This document shows, one piece after another, positions 23,096 to 31,412 of a stretch of DNA of 64,000 nt. Source of the stretch: UBA10649 sp963700745 (GTDB lineage: Bacteria > Actinomycetota > Actinomycetes > S36-B12). Made by a program: the position numbers and the translations under genes. The stretch spans positions 1-64,000 of the forward strand of contig CAVOYT010000003.1 in NCBI GenBank assembly GCA_963700745.1, written 5' to 3'. The notes under the pieces are model-generated. The model saw nothing but the letters and a program-made list of their open reading frames with translations, had not been told where the DNA came from and did no database searches. Numbering within the stretch: position 1 is the first letter of the stretch; each line of letters starts with the position of its first letter.

Positions 23096-23935
23096 TCAAA
23101 GGACGTCGGGGCCCGAATCGACGCCCCGCCGACGGGTCCGGAACGCATGCGCGGCCACGTAGAGGACGACGGCCGCCGCCACCGCCGCGTTGAGCGACTC
23201 GGCCCTCCCCTGCATGGGGATCCGGACCGGACAGGTGCCGCGGCCCTCGCGGCCTCGCTCGACCCCGTGCGCCTCCGAGCCCACGATCCAGCAGGTCCGG
23301 GGGCACACGAGGGCCGCATCGGCGGCGTCGAAGAGGTCCTCCGTCGCCGTCGGCGGCCAGCACCGCGATGGCGCGGCCCTGCCGGCTCGCCGCCGCGACG
23401 ACCTCCTCGATGGTCAGCCTCGCCGATGACCGGCAGGTGGAACAGCGAGCCCGCCGGTCGACCGGACGACCTTGCCGTTGTGGACGTCCACGGAACCGCG
23501 GGTCAGGATCACGCCGACGGCGCCGGCGGCGTCCGCCGTGCGGATGACGGTGCCGACGTTGCCCGGGTCGGTCACGCGCGTCGAGCACCACGACCGGTCC
23601 CGTTGCTGCCATCACCGCATCGAGGTCGCCGTCCGCGAGGAGGTCGCACACGGCGAGGACGCCCTGCGGCTGGCGGGTCTCCGCCATGGCCGAGAGCGCC
23701 TCGGGACTGGTCCAGGTGATGGCGATGCCCGCGCGCGCCAGCCGCCGCGACGATGTCCGGCAGGTCAACACCGGCCTCGTCGTCCATGAACAGGTCACGG
23801 ACGACGACACCGGCGGCCAGGGCACTGCGCACGCCCTGCGGACCCTCGACCACGAACCGTCCGGCCTTGCGGCGCCCCTGGACGGGCGTGCAGGACACGC
23901 ACCGCGGTGACTCGGTCGGACTTCGCCGACGTCAC
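23096..23935 (-). CDS. TrmH/SpoU-family RNA 2'-O-methyltransferase (six frameshifts)
   Basis: The SPOUT knot motifs are all present but in different frames: motif 1 NVGTVIRTADAAG (near 23545), motif 2 CPRTCWIVGSEAHGV (near 23290) and motif 3 AESLNAAVAAAVVLY (near 23185). An N-terminal substrate-binding part (GRFVVEGPQGV) is also present. Six separate single-base removals (near 23893, 23747, 23577, 23450, 23425 and 23340) give one continuous protein of about 277 aa. Six insertions, divisible by three, also explain why start and stop share a frame. The start (GTG 23935) is uncertain. Position after rplT is the usual actinobacterial order infC-rpmI-rplT-spoU. Confidence 0.82.
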
Positions 23936-23957
23936 CCTCTCGGGCACGGGAACTCGA

Positions 23958-24326
23958 TCAGGCAGCTGCGGCGGGCAGCGACGCGCGAGACACCTCGACG
24001 AGCGCGGCGAATGCCGGCGCGTCGTTGACGGCCAGCTCGGCGAGCATGCGACGGTCGACCTCGACGCCAGCGGCCTTCAGGCCCTGGACGAAGCGGTTGT
24101 AGGTCATGCCGTTCGCGCGGCAGCCGGCGTTGATCCGCTGGATCCACAGGCGACGGAAGTCACCCTTGCGGGTCCGACGGTCCGCGTAGGCGTAGACCAT
24201 CGAATGGGTGACCTGCTCCTTGGCCTTGCGGTACAGCCGGGAGCGCTGGCCGCGGTAGCCGGACGCCCGCTCGAGCATGTCGCGGCGCTTCTTCTGAGCA
24301 TTGACTGCGCGCTTGACGCGTGCCAT
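23958..24326 (-). CDS. rplT: 50S ribosomal protein L20
   Basis: L20 is required for early 50S assembly. The sequence MARVKRAVNAQKKRRDML, GYRGQRSRLYRKAKEQV and RRLWIQRINAGCRANG is canonical; length 122 aa. It follows rpmI by about 49 nt in the conserved infC-rpmI-rplT operon. Confidence 0.98.
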   Translation of the reverse strand: MARVKRAVNAQKKRRDMLERASGYRGQRSRLYRKAKEQVTHSMVYAYADRRTRKGDFRRLWIQRINAGCRANGMTYNRFVQGLKAAGVEVDRRMLAELAVNDAPAFAALVEVSRASLPAAAA

Positions 24327-24375
24327 GGCTTTCTCCTGAGTCTGTCTGCGTTAGGTCGGCTGGGAAGGGGACGGG

Positions 24376-24571
24376 TCAGATGACCCAGAAGGCGCTTGAC
24401 CTTCTTCTGGTCGGCCTTGGCGACGACCTTGTCGCCCTCCAGCCTGCGCATCCGCTTGCTGGACTTGACCTCCAGCAGGTGGCGGCGGTTGGTCTGCTCG
24501 TGGGTGATCTTGCCCGAGCCGGTCACCTTGAACCGCTTCTTGGCGCCACTGTGGGTCTTCTGCTTCGGCAT
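24376..24571 (-). CDS. rpmI: 50S ribosomal protein L35 (3' end uncertain)
   Basis: The start MPKQKTHSGAKKRFKVTGSGK and the KSSKRMRRL region are canonical L35. The protein should end shortly after KKVKRLLG, at about 64 aa, but the frame runs on into rplT. A TGA two codons later in another frame (24376-24378) is the likely stop, so a single-base error in the GGG near 24384 is probable; an alternative is a slightly longer C-terminus. I give the end at that TGA. Confidence 0.9.
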
Positions 24572-24643
24572 GACTCTTCCTTCGTTCTTCCTGGCCGGGC
24601 CGGTGGGGCCGGGTGGTCTGGGGTGGTGCGGGGCCGGTGCGGG

Positions 24644-25237
24644 TCAGGCGGTCTCGGCATCCGCGAGCGCCGCGTCGTGCTCCTGCTCCGCCACGGCAGC
24701 GGGGCGATCCTTGGCGACCTCGGACTTCTTGCGGTGCGGCGCGAGGACCATGATCATGTTGCGACCGTCCTGCTTGGGCGTGGCCTCGACGAATCCGAGT
24801 TCAGTCACGTCCTCGGCCAGCTTGGCCAGCAGGCGCAGACCGAGTTCGGGTCGGCTCTGCTCGCGTCCGCGGAACATGATCGTGATCTTGACCTTGTCGC
24901 CCGCCTTCAGGAACCGCTCGACGTGACCCTTCTTGGTCTCGTAGTCGTGCTGGTCGATCTTCGGGCGGAGCTTCATCTCCTTGATGACCGTGTGGGTCTG
25001 GTTCCGACGGGACTCGCGCTCCTTGAGCGCGGCCTCGTACTTGAACTTGCCGAAGTCCATCAGCTTGCAGACTGGGGGCTTGGCCATGGGCGCCACCTCG
25101 ACGAGGTCGAGATCGGCTTCCAGGGCCAGGCGCAGGGCGTCCTCGATGCGGACGATCCCGACCTGCTCGCCATTGGGTCCGACGAGACGGACCTCGGGCA
25201 CACGGATCCGGTCATTGATCCTTGGTTCGACGCTGAT
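24644..25237 (-). CDS. infC: Translation initiation factor IF-3 with an AUC start
   Basis: IF-3 binds the 30S subunit and checks the start codon and initiator tRNA. The N-domain (EPRINDRIRVPEVRLVGPNGEQVG), linker and C-domain (SRPELGLRLLAKLAEDV, QDGRNMIMVLAPH) are canonical; 197 aa. The alignment start is ISVEPRIND, whose first codon is ATC at 25237, with GAGGAGG 4-5 nt upstream and no ATG/GTG/TTG in frame nearby. A non-AUG start read poorly because of IF-3 itself is the classical autoregulation of infC in E. coli (AUU). The mature protein would begin with Met. Confidence 0.95.
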   Translation of the reverse strand: MSVEPRINDRIRVPEVRLVGPNGEQVGIVRIEDALRLALEADLDLVEVAPMAKPPVCKLMDFGKFKYEAALKERESRRNQTHTVIKEMKLRPKIDQHDYETKKGHVERFLKAGDKVKITIMFRGREQSRPELGLRLLAKLAEDVTELGFVEATPKQDGRNMIMVLAPHRKKSEVAKDRPAAVAEQEHDAALADAETA

Positions 25238-25461
25238 GGCGCCTCCTCGCTTCCAGTACGGGTCGACCCGCTCCGAGAAGGCAGGAGGCCCTCGGCGCAG
25301 CGCGCACGAAGGCCTCGGCAGGCATGCTCCAGCCGACAGACGGCCGGCATGCCGTGACCCACGGGACCTGATGGTGCAGGCGGTCCGCAGGTGGGAGTCG
25401 AGGACTCCGCTTGCGCGACCCGGTGATGCCACCGGATCGATCGGCTGCCACAGTACCAGCC
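25238..25461. promoter_or_regulatory. Divergent promoter region and infC leader
   Basis: The 224 nt between infC (minus) and the DUF1844 gene (plus) must hold promoters for both. The infC leader contains GC-rich inverted segments (around 25290-25360 on the minus strand). The open frame running through it upstream of infC has no family similarity. I cannot identify confident -35/-10 pairs or a known ribosomal-protein leader motif. Confidence 0.35.
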
Positions 25462-25812
25462 ATGAGCGAGCTGCCTGAAATCGCGGGCACCGACCGGGAC
25501 GGGCGCCTCGACATCGCCGACGTGCCGGCGGTCGAGGTCGTCCTCACCGTCGCGATGCACCTGATGTCCGCGGCCGCGGTCGCCTGCGGGCTGGGGGACG
25601 ACGACCGGCCCGCCGACCTCGCCGAGGCGCGGATCCTGATCGGCTCACTGGCCGGACTGGTCACTGCGGCGGCGCCCATGATCGGCAGCATGCACGCCGC
25701 TCCGCTGCGCGACGGCCTGACCGCCCTCCAGCGCGCCTTCCGCGAGGCCTCCCCCATCCCGGACGACCCCGGCAAGGGCCCGGGCGAGGACCTGACCGGC
25801 CCGGTCTACTGA
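25462..25812 (+). CDS. DUF1844 domain protein
   Basis: This 116-aa protein matches the DUF1844 pattern: AVEVVLTVAMHLMSAAAVACGLGD, then DLAEARILIGSLAGLV, PLRDGLTALQRAFREAS and a Pro/Gly-rich end GKGPGEDLTGPVY. The function is unknown, but the gene is a regular divergent neighbour of infC in Actinobacteria. I chose the ATG at 25462 (MSELPEIAG); a longer frame to 25411 enters the promoter region. It converges on the SseB-like gene with a 15-nt gap. Confidence 0.85.
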   Translation: MSELPEIAGTDRDGRLDIADVPAVEVVLTVAMHLMSAAAVACGLGDDDRPADLAEARILIGSLAGLVTAAAPMIGSMHAAPLRDGLTALQRAFREASPIPDDPGKGPGEDLTGPVY

Positions 25813-25827
25813 GGCACTCCTCGCACG

Positions 25828-26533
25828 TCAGGTCGCGGTCACCGCCGATCCCGCCGGGAACCAGCCGCTGGATGTCCGGTCGCGAGGCGATGATGCCTGC
25901 GGCCTGTCGCGCGAGGTCTCCGAGCAGTCGCCCGTCGGGATGACCCCCCGCGGCTGCACTCAGGTGGACGACGACGTCAGCACCGACATCGGGCGCCCGC
26001 CCGTCCACGACAGTTGCCTCGGCCCATCCGTCGGAGGTGAGGGGCGCGAGCGCCGCCTGGACGAGCGCGGTGACTCGGGCCAGGTCGATCTCGTCGGCCA
26101 GGGCCGCGAGGGCCGTTCCCTCGATCGCCAGGCGATGGGGTCCCGCGACGTCAACGATGACGGCCTTGGCCCCGTCGTCGATGGCGCCCCGCGCCGTGTC
26201 ACGGCCCAGTGCCGGCACTGGCCGCGCCTGTGCGTTCCACGCCAGCAGGGAATCCAACGCGGAGAAGGCGAGCAGGCCCTTCTCACCACGGTCGTTCACC
26301 ATCGACACCACGGCCATGTGGCTGTCCTTGTCGCCGCCTGCCTCGTCAACCTCGTCCAGCACCGCCACCACGGATGCGAGCAGTCGCGCATCGCGCAGCT
26401 TCCGGGCGACCGTCAGAACGGGCAGCTCCCCGGCAGCGGCCGCCGCGATGAGGGTTCGCACCTCAGGATCGGCAGTTCCGTCGTCTCCCGCGAATGAAGG
26501 GGCGGCCAGCGAACGGCCTCGACCTGGTTCCAC
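25828..26533 (-). CDS. SseB-like family protein (probable C-terminal frameshift)
   Basis: The start RSLAAPSFAGDDGTADPEV and the following helix-strand pattern (LTVARKLRDARLL... GEKGLLAFSALDSLLAW... GPHRLAIEGTALAAL) match SseB-domain proteins, whose function in Actinobacteria is unknown. I prefer the GTG at 26533 because the upstream codons are inside a tandem repeat. The frame runs on past the neighbour's stop, but removing one base near 25861 (after DIQRL) gives FPAGSAVTAT and a stop at 25828, about 234 aa. That end fits the 15-nt gap to DUF1844. Confidence 0.75.
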
Positions 26534-26601
26534 CGACTCGTCCCTTGGTTCCACCGACTCGTCCCCTGTGGTTCCACCGACTCGTCCCTTGGTTCCACCG
26601 C
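26525..26601. repeat. Tandem repeat, about 21 bp, three full copies and one partial
   Basis: TGGTTCCACCGACTCGTCCC is repeated at 26525, 26546, 26569 and, partly, 26590. Unit spacing is 21, 23 and 21 bp. It lies between the divergent sseB and MFS genes and overlaps the 5' end of the sseB reading frame. On the minus strand each copy carries an AAGGGA-like sequence followed by GTG GAA, that is, a potential ribosome site and start. Confidence 0.9.
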
Positions 26602-26670
26602 CTCCGGGGCGCCCGGCTCCCGTCCCGCCCCGACCGCCACGCGGTCAGCGTACGGGAGCACAATCGGCCG

Positions 26671-27855
26671 GTGACCGCGACTGCGCATGCCCGCCCGCGA
26701 TGGCTGATCCTCGCGGCGCTGGTGATGGTCGCGTTCAACCTGCGCATCGCGCTGACCAGCGTCCCCGCCCTTGAAACGGACATCCAGGAAGCCACCGGGT
26801 GGTCGAGCGCCGCCATCGGGGCCCTCACGACGATCCCCGTGATCTGCATGGGCGCCTTCGCCCTCGTGGTGCCCCGAATCGCCCGTCGGATCGGCCGACG
26901 GCACACGGTCGCCCTGGCCCTCGCCATGCTGACATTGGCGATCGCCGCGCGCCTGTTCGCCACCGTCCCCGGGGTCCTGCCGGCGTCGGTCCTCGTCGCC
27001 GGAATCGGCATCGCCCTGGCGGCAGGGCTCGTACCGAGCGTCGTCCGGGAGCAGTTGCCGTCAGCTGTCGGCTACGCGACAGGGCTCTGGACGGCGGCCA
27101 TGATGATCGGCGCCGCCCTGGGCGGAGCACTCACGGTGCCGCTCGCCGCCTGGCTGGGCTCGTGGCCGGCCGCCCTCGCCGTTTGGGCGGTGCCGGCGGC
27201 GCTCGGCCTGGTGATCTGGTGGGTGGTCGAGGGCGGGCGCGAGGACAAGCACCGCGGCGCTGCCTCGCCGGTCCGAATCCGCGACCTGCCCTGGCGCAAC
27301 CGAACAGCGTGGGCGCTGACGCTGTACCTGACCTTCAACTCGATCATCTTCTACACGTCGCTGGCCTGGCTCGCGCCGTCCTACGTCGACCGCGGCTGGT
27401 CCCCAGCCGAGGCCGGCTTCCTGTTCGGCGCGTTCACGGTGAGCCAGGTGATCGCGGCACTCGTGATGCCCGCCATCGCCGAGCGGACCCCGGCCCGGCG
27501 CGCGCTCTACGCGGCCCTCCTCACCGTGGTCCTGCTCGGCATCATCGTCATCGGACTGGCGCCGACCACCCTCACCGTCCTTACCGTCACCGTCTTCGGA
27601 GCGGCCCTCGGCGCGGGCTTCGCAATGGGACTGGCCCTCCTGAGCGAGTTCGCCGCGGATGCGCACGCATCCGCGCGACTGACGGCGATGGCCTTCTCGG
27701 TGACCTACCTCGTCGGCGCCATGGGGCCGCTCGTCGCGGGCGCCCTCTTCGACTCGTTCGGCTCATGGGAGGTCGTGTTCGCCCTCATGGCACTCGCCGG
27801 AGCAATGCAGTTCGCCACGGTGCCGGCCCTGCGTCGCGGCACCCGCATCACGTAG
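26671..27855 (+). CDS. MFS permease of the CynX/NimT type
   Basis: A 12-helix major facilitator protein of about 394 aa. The first helix motif FNLRIALTSVPAL resembles the LRPAITSVGPLL pattern of the cyanate/2-nitroimidazole (CynX/NimT) group, and IARRIGRRHTV is the MFS loop 2-3 basic motif. The substrate is unknown. I chose the GTG at 26671 (VTATAHARPRWLILAAL); the 59-codon longer frame upstream passes through the tandem repeat and is Pro/Arg-rich noise. It is one of only two plus-strand protein genes and converges on hisG with a 36-nt gap. Confidence 0.85.
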   Translation: MTATAHARPRWLILAALVMVAFNLRIALTSVPALETDIQEATGWSSAAIGALTTIPVICMGAFALVVPRIARRIGRRHTVALALAMLTLAIAARLFATVPGVLPASVLVAGIGIALAAGLVPSVVREQLPSAVGYATGLWTAAMMIGAALGGALTVPLAAWLGSWPAALAVWAVPAALGLVIWWVVEGGREDKHRGAASPVRIRDLPWRNRTAWALTLYLTFNSIIFYTSLAWLAPSYVDRGWSPAEAGFLFGAFTVSQVIAALVMPAIAERTPARRALYAALLTVVLLGIIVIGLAPTTLTVLTVTVFGAALGAGFAMGLALLSEFAADAHASARLTAMAFSVTYLVGAMGPLVAGALFDSFGSWEVVFALMALAGAMQFATVPALRRGTRIT

Positions 27856-27891
27856 CGCGAGCGCGAACCACGCGCGAGGCCTTGTGCGTCA

Positions 27892-28738
27892 CTACAGCCG
27901 GCAGGCGTGGATATCGGTGACCAGGATCCCGCGGGCGCCCGAGGTCGTACAGCTCGTCCATGACCCGGTGCACGTCGGCCACCGGCACCATCGCCCGCAC
28001 CGCGGACCAGAGCGGGTCGTGCAGGGAGGAGACCGTCGGCGACTCGATCCCCGGCGTCATCGCGCACGCCCGCTCGAGCTGCTCGGTGCGGATGTCGTAG
28101 TCCACCAGGACGTAGGAGCGCGCCACCATGACGCCGTGCAGGCGCCGGACGAAGGTGTCCACGGCGGGCACCTGCGGCGCACCCGTCCGGCGGATCACGA
28201 GGGCCTCGGACACCAGGATCGGCTCCCCCACCAGCTCGAGCCCGGCCCGGCGCAACGTCGTGCCGGTGGCGACCACGTCGGCTACCGCGTCCGCGACCCC
28301 CAGCGCCACGGCATTCTCGACGGCGCCGTCGAGCTTGACCACCCGGGCATCGATGCCCTCGCGGGACAGGTACGCCTCCAGCAGCCCGCCGTACGACGTG
28401 GCGATGGTGCGCCCGGCGAGGTCGGCCGGAGAGCTCGCGCTCCCCCGGGGTGCGGCCAGCCGGAAGGTGGACGGCGCGAATCCGAGGGACAGCACCTCGT
28501 CGGCGCTGGCCGCCGAGTCCAGCAGCATGTCTCGTCCGGTGATGCCGGCGTCGAGCGTGCCCGCACCCACGTAGATCGCGATGTCGCGAGGCCGCAGGAA
28601 GAAGAACTCGACGTCGTTGTCGGGATCGTGGACCACGAGTTCGCGGGTGCTCGCCGAACGCAGGTAGCCCGCCTCGGTGAGCATGCTCCGAGCCGGCTCG
28701 GCAAGCTGTCCCTTGTTCGGGACGGCGACACGGAGCAC
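27892..28738 (-). CDS. hisG: ATP phosphoribosyltransferase (one frameshift)
   Basis: HisG starts histidine synthesis by joining ATP and PRPP and is inhibited by histidine. The sequence begins LRVAVPNKGQLAEPA and includes GAVENAVALGVADAVADVV; the C-terminal domain marks the long (HisZ-independent) form. Near 27939 a GGG should be GG: correction gives ELYDLGARGILVTDIHACRL and a TAG at 27892, 281 aa, the normal actinobacterial end. The GTG start at 28738 lies 3 nt after hisE. Confidence 0.95.
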
Positions 28739-28741
28739 GGG

Positions 28742-29005
28742 TCAGAGCCTGCGGTAGACGTCTTCGAGACTGACCTTGCTGGCCAGCATCATGCACTGAA
28801 CGTGGTAGAGCAGCTGGGCGATCTCCTCGGCCGCGCGATCCTTGCCTTCGTGCTCGGCGGCCATCCAGACCTCAGCTGCCTCCTCCACGACCTTCTTGCC
28901 CACCTCGTGGACGCCGGACGCGACCAGGCGGGTGGTTCCCGACTCCTCGTCGGCGTAGGAGGTCTTGCGGAGCAGTTCTGCGTACAACTCGTCGAAGGTC
29001 TTCAC
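28742..29005 (-). CDS. hisE: Phosphoribosyl-ATP diphosphatase
   Basis: HisE hydrolyses PR-ATP to PR-AMP, the second histidine step. The MazG-like helical motif KVVEEAAEVWMAAEHEGKDRAAEE is clear, followed by IAQLLYHVQ; 87 aa is normal. It sits between ribH (9 nt) and hisG, the usual actinobacterial hisG-hisE pair beside riboflavin genes. Confidence 0.96.
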   Translation of the reverse strand: MKTFDELYAELLRKTSYADEESGTTRLVASGVHEVGKKVVEEAAEVWMAAEHEGKDRAAEEIAQLLYHVQCMMLASKVSLEDVYRRL

Positions 29006-29014
29006 GGGATGAGC

Positions 29015-29500
29015 CTATTGGCGACCCTCGGCGCGCAGATCACGCAGGGTTAGTGCCGTCATCAGCGCGGCCCAGGTCGCCTCGGCACCCTTGTCCTCGC
29101 GCGAGTCAGGCAGCCCCGCACGATCCAGGGCCTGGTCCTCGTCGTCGCACGTCAGGACCCCGAAGCCGATCGCCGTCCGGGTGTCCAGCGCGACCCGGTT
29201 CAGCCCGTCAGTGGTGGCCTGGGCAACGAACTCGAAATGCGGTGTTCCGCCACGGATGATCACGCCGAGGCAGACCACGGCGTCATAGTCCCCCGATTCG
29301 GCACACGCCTGAGCCACCACCGGGAGCTCGAAGGACCCCGCGACGCGGATCACCGTCGCCTCGGCATGCGCGGCCGCGCAGGTGCGCGTGGCACCCGCGA
29401 TCAGGCCATCCATCACCGTGTCGTGCCAGGAGGCCGCCACGACAGCCACCCTCAGTCCGTCCGCGCTGACCCCGATCGTCGGTCCACCCGATCCGCTCAC
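29015..29500 (-). CDS. ribH: 6,7-dimethyl-8-ribityllumazine synthase
   Basis: RibH condenses the ribitylaminouracil with dihydroxybutanone phosphate. SFELPVVAQACAESG, CLGVIIRGGTPHFEFV (with the catalytic His in the PHF segment) and IGFGVLTCDDEDQALDRAG are canonical; 161 aa. The GTG start overlaps the ribBA stop as GTGA. Confidence 0.97.
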   Translation of the reverse strand: MSGSGGPTIGVSADGLRVAVVAASWHDTVMDGLIAGATRTCAAAHAEATVIRVAGSFELPVVAQACAESGDYDAVVCLGVIIRGGTPHFEFVAQATTDGLNRVALDTRTAIGFGVLTCDDEDQALDRAGLPDSREDKGAEATWAALMTALTLRDLRAEGRQ

Positions 29501-30819
29501 GGCGCTTCCTCCATCGTGCCGCCCAGTTCATGCCCCATCCGGTCGACCTTCGTCTGCAGGTAGACGGCGTTGTGCTCGTTGGGGTGGATCTCCAACGGAA
29601 CCCGTTCGATGATCGTCAGTCCATACCCCTCGAGTCCGGCCCGCTTGGCGGGGTTGTTGGTCAGCAGCCGCATGCTGTGGACGCCGAGATCGGCAAGGAT
29701 CTGGGCTCCGGTTCCGTAGTCGCGTGCGTCGGCCGGCAGGCCGAGCTCGAGGTTGGCGTCGACCGTGTCGCGGCCCTGGTCCTGCAGCGTGTAGGCCCGC
29801 AGCTTGTGCAGGAGTCCGATACCTCGACCCTCGTGACCCTTGACGTACAGGACGACACCCCGGCCCTCCTCGGCCACCCGTCGCAGCGCGGTGTGGAGCT
29901 GGGGACCGCAGTCGCAGCGGTAGGAGCCGAATACGTCGCCGGTGAGGCACTCGGAGTGCACCCGGACGAGGATGTCCTGGCCGTCCCCGATGTCCCCGGC
30001 GACCAGGGCGATGTGCTCGGACTCGTCGGTGTCGCTGCTGTAGCCGTAGGCCGTGAAGTCGCCGAACTCCGTGGGCAGGCGCGTCTGCGCCACGCGCTTG
30101 ACCAGGCTCTCGGTGCGGCGGCGGTACCGGATGATGTCGGCGATCGAGATCATGACCAGGCCGTGCTCGTCGGCGAAAGCGCGGCATCGCGGGGCACGCA
30201 TCATGGTGCCGTCGTCGTTGACCAGCTCGCAGAGCGCGCCGGACGGCGACATCCCGGCCATGCGCGCCAGGTCCACCGCCGCCTCGGTGTGCCCGGCTCG
30301 GCGCAGCACCCCGCCGGGCACCGCCCGCAGCGGCATGACATGACCCGGGCGGGTGAGCTCCCACGACTCGGTGGCCGAGTCGGACAGCACCTTGATGGTG
30401 CGGGCGCGATCCGTTGCCGAGATGCCGGTCGCCTCCACATCGCGCGCGTCGACGGACACGGCATAGGCGGTGCCCTTGCGATCTTCGTTGACGAGCGTCA
30501 TGGGGGGAAGGCCGAGCCGATCGAGGTCGGCCCCGGTCATGGCGACGCAGATGTAGCCGGAGGTGTGGCGGATCATGAATCCGACGAGGTCGGGGGTCGC
30601 CGCCCCTGCGGCGAAGATGAGGTCGCCTTCGTTCTCCCTGTCCTCGTCGTCGACCACGACGATCGCGCGGCCGGACCGCAGCGACGCCAGGGCCTCTTCG
30701 ACGGGGTCCAGTCGCACTTCGCCCGAGTCGCTGCCCTCCGGGACGATGGCTGTCTTAGGTCCGCTTCCCGGCTTGGCCGGCTCGGCCTCGCTGTCGAACA
30801 GCTCATCAGCGGGGATCAC
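29497..30819 (-). CDS. ribBA: Bifunctional 3,4-dihydroxy-2-butanone 4-phosphate synthase/GTP cyclohydrolase II
   Basis: The N-terminal DHBP synthase part (about 40-240) shows IVVVDDEDRENEGDL and RAGHTEAAVDLARM. The C-terminal GTP cyclohydrolase II part (about 250-430) has the zinc Cys cluster ECLTGDVFGSYRCDCG and GHEGRGIGL. The protein is 440 aa and intact. The first about 38 residues are an acidic/Pro-rich extension not needed for the fold, so an internal start is possible. The GTG start overlaps the ribE stop (GTGA). Confidence 0.95.
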   Translation of the reverse strand: MIPADELFDSEAEPAKPGSGPKTAIVPEGSDSGEVRLDPVEEALASLRSGRAIVVVDDEDRENEGDLIFAAGAATPDLVGFMIRHTSGYICVAMTGADLDRLGLPPMTLVNEDRKGTAYAVSVDARDVEATGISATDRARTIKVLSDSATESWELTRPGHVMPLRAVPGGVLRRAGHTEAAVDLARMAGMSPSGALCELVNDDGTMMRAPRCRAFADEHGLVMISIADIIRYRRRTESLVKRVAQTRLPTEFGDFTAYGYSSDTDESEHIALVAGDIGDGQDILVRVHSECLTGDVFGSYRCDCGPQLHTALRRVAEEGRGVVLYVKGHEGRGIGLLHKLRAYTLQDQGRDTVDANLELGLPADARDYGTGAQILADLGVHSMRLLTNNPAKRAGLEGYGLTIIERVPLEIHPNEHNAVYLQTKVDRMGHELGGTMEEAP

Positions 30820-31412
30820 GCGGACCTTCCCTCCATCAGTCGCTCGACGTACTTGGCGATCACGTCGACCTCGATGTTGACCCGGTCGCCGGCTTGGCGC
30901 GAACCCAACGTCGTGTGAGCGAGCGTGGTCGGGATGAGCGACACGGCGAACGAGGCATCGTCGACGGCCACGACCGTCAACGATACGCCGTCCACGGTGA
31001 TCGAGCCCTTCTCGACGATGTAGCGCGACAGCCCCGCCGGGAGGTCGAAGGTCACGGTGGTCCAGTGCTCCGCCGGCTCGATGCCGCGAACGGTCGCGAC
31101 ACCGTCGACGTGGCCCTGAACGATGTGGCCGCCCAGGCGCGAGTCGAGCCGTGCGGCTCGCTCGAGGTTGACGGGCGAACCGGCCACGAGTGTCCCGAGG
31201 GCACTGCGGTCCAGGGTCTCCTTCATGACATCAGCCGAGAAGCCGCCCTGGTCGAGCGCGACCACCGTCAGGCACACTCCATTGACCGCGATCGAGTCAC
31301 CCGGTTCGGCATCCGAGGTCACGAGAGGTCCCGTGATCTCCAGGCGGGCCGCATCGTCGAGGTCCATGACCGCACGCACGGATCCCAGTTCCTCCACGAT
31401 CCCGGTGAACAC
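30816..31412 (-). CDS. ribE: Riboflavin synthase, alpha chain
   Basis: It dismutates two lumazine molecules to riboflavin. The duplicated lumazine-binding fold is visible: MFTGIVEELGSV with VNGVCLTVV in the first half, SRLGGHIVQGHVDG and VDGVSLTVV in the second. Length 198 aa. The GTG start directly follows the ribD stop without a gap. Confidence 0.96.
   Translation of the reverse strand: MFTGIVEELGSVRAVMDLDDAARLEITGPLVTSDAEPGDSIAVNGVCLTVVALDQGGFSADVMKETLDRSALGTLVAGSPVNLERAARLDSRLGGHIVQGHVDGVATVRGIEPAEHWTTVTFDLPAGLSRYIVEKGSITVDGVSLTVVAVDDASFAVSLIPTTLAHTTLGSRQAGDRVNIEVDVIAKYVERLMEGRSA

Noticed and set aside
26525..26601. Tandem repeat as a CRISPR array
   Set aside because: Units are direct 21-23 bp tandem copies with no unique spacers and no cas genes nearby.
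26494..26670. N-terminal extension of the MFS protein
   Set aside because: The extra 59 codons pass through the tandem repeat and are Pro/Arg-rich; the GTG at 26671 starts a normal MFS N-terminus.
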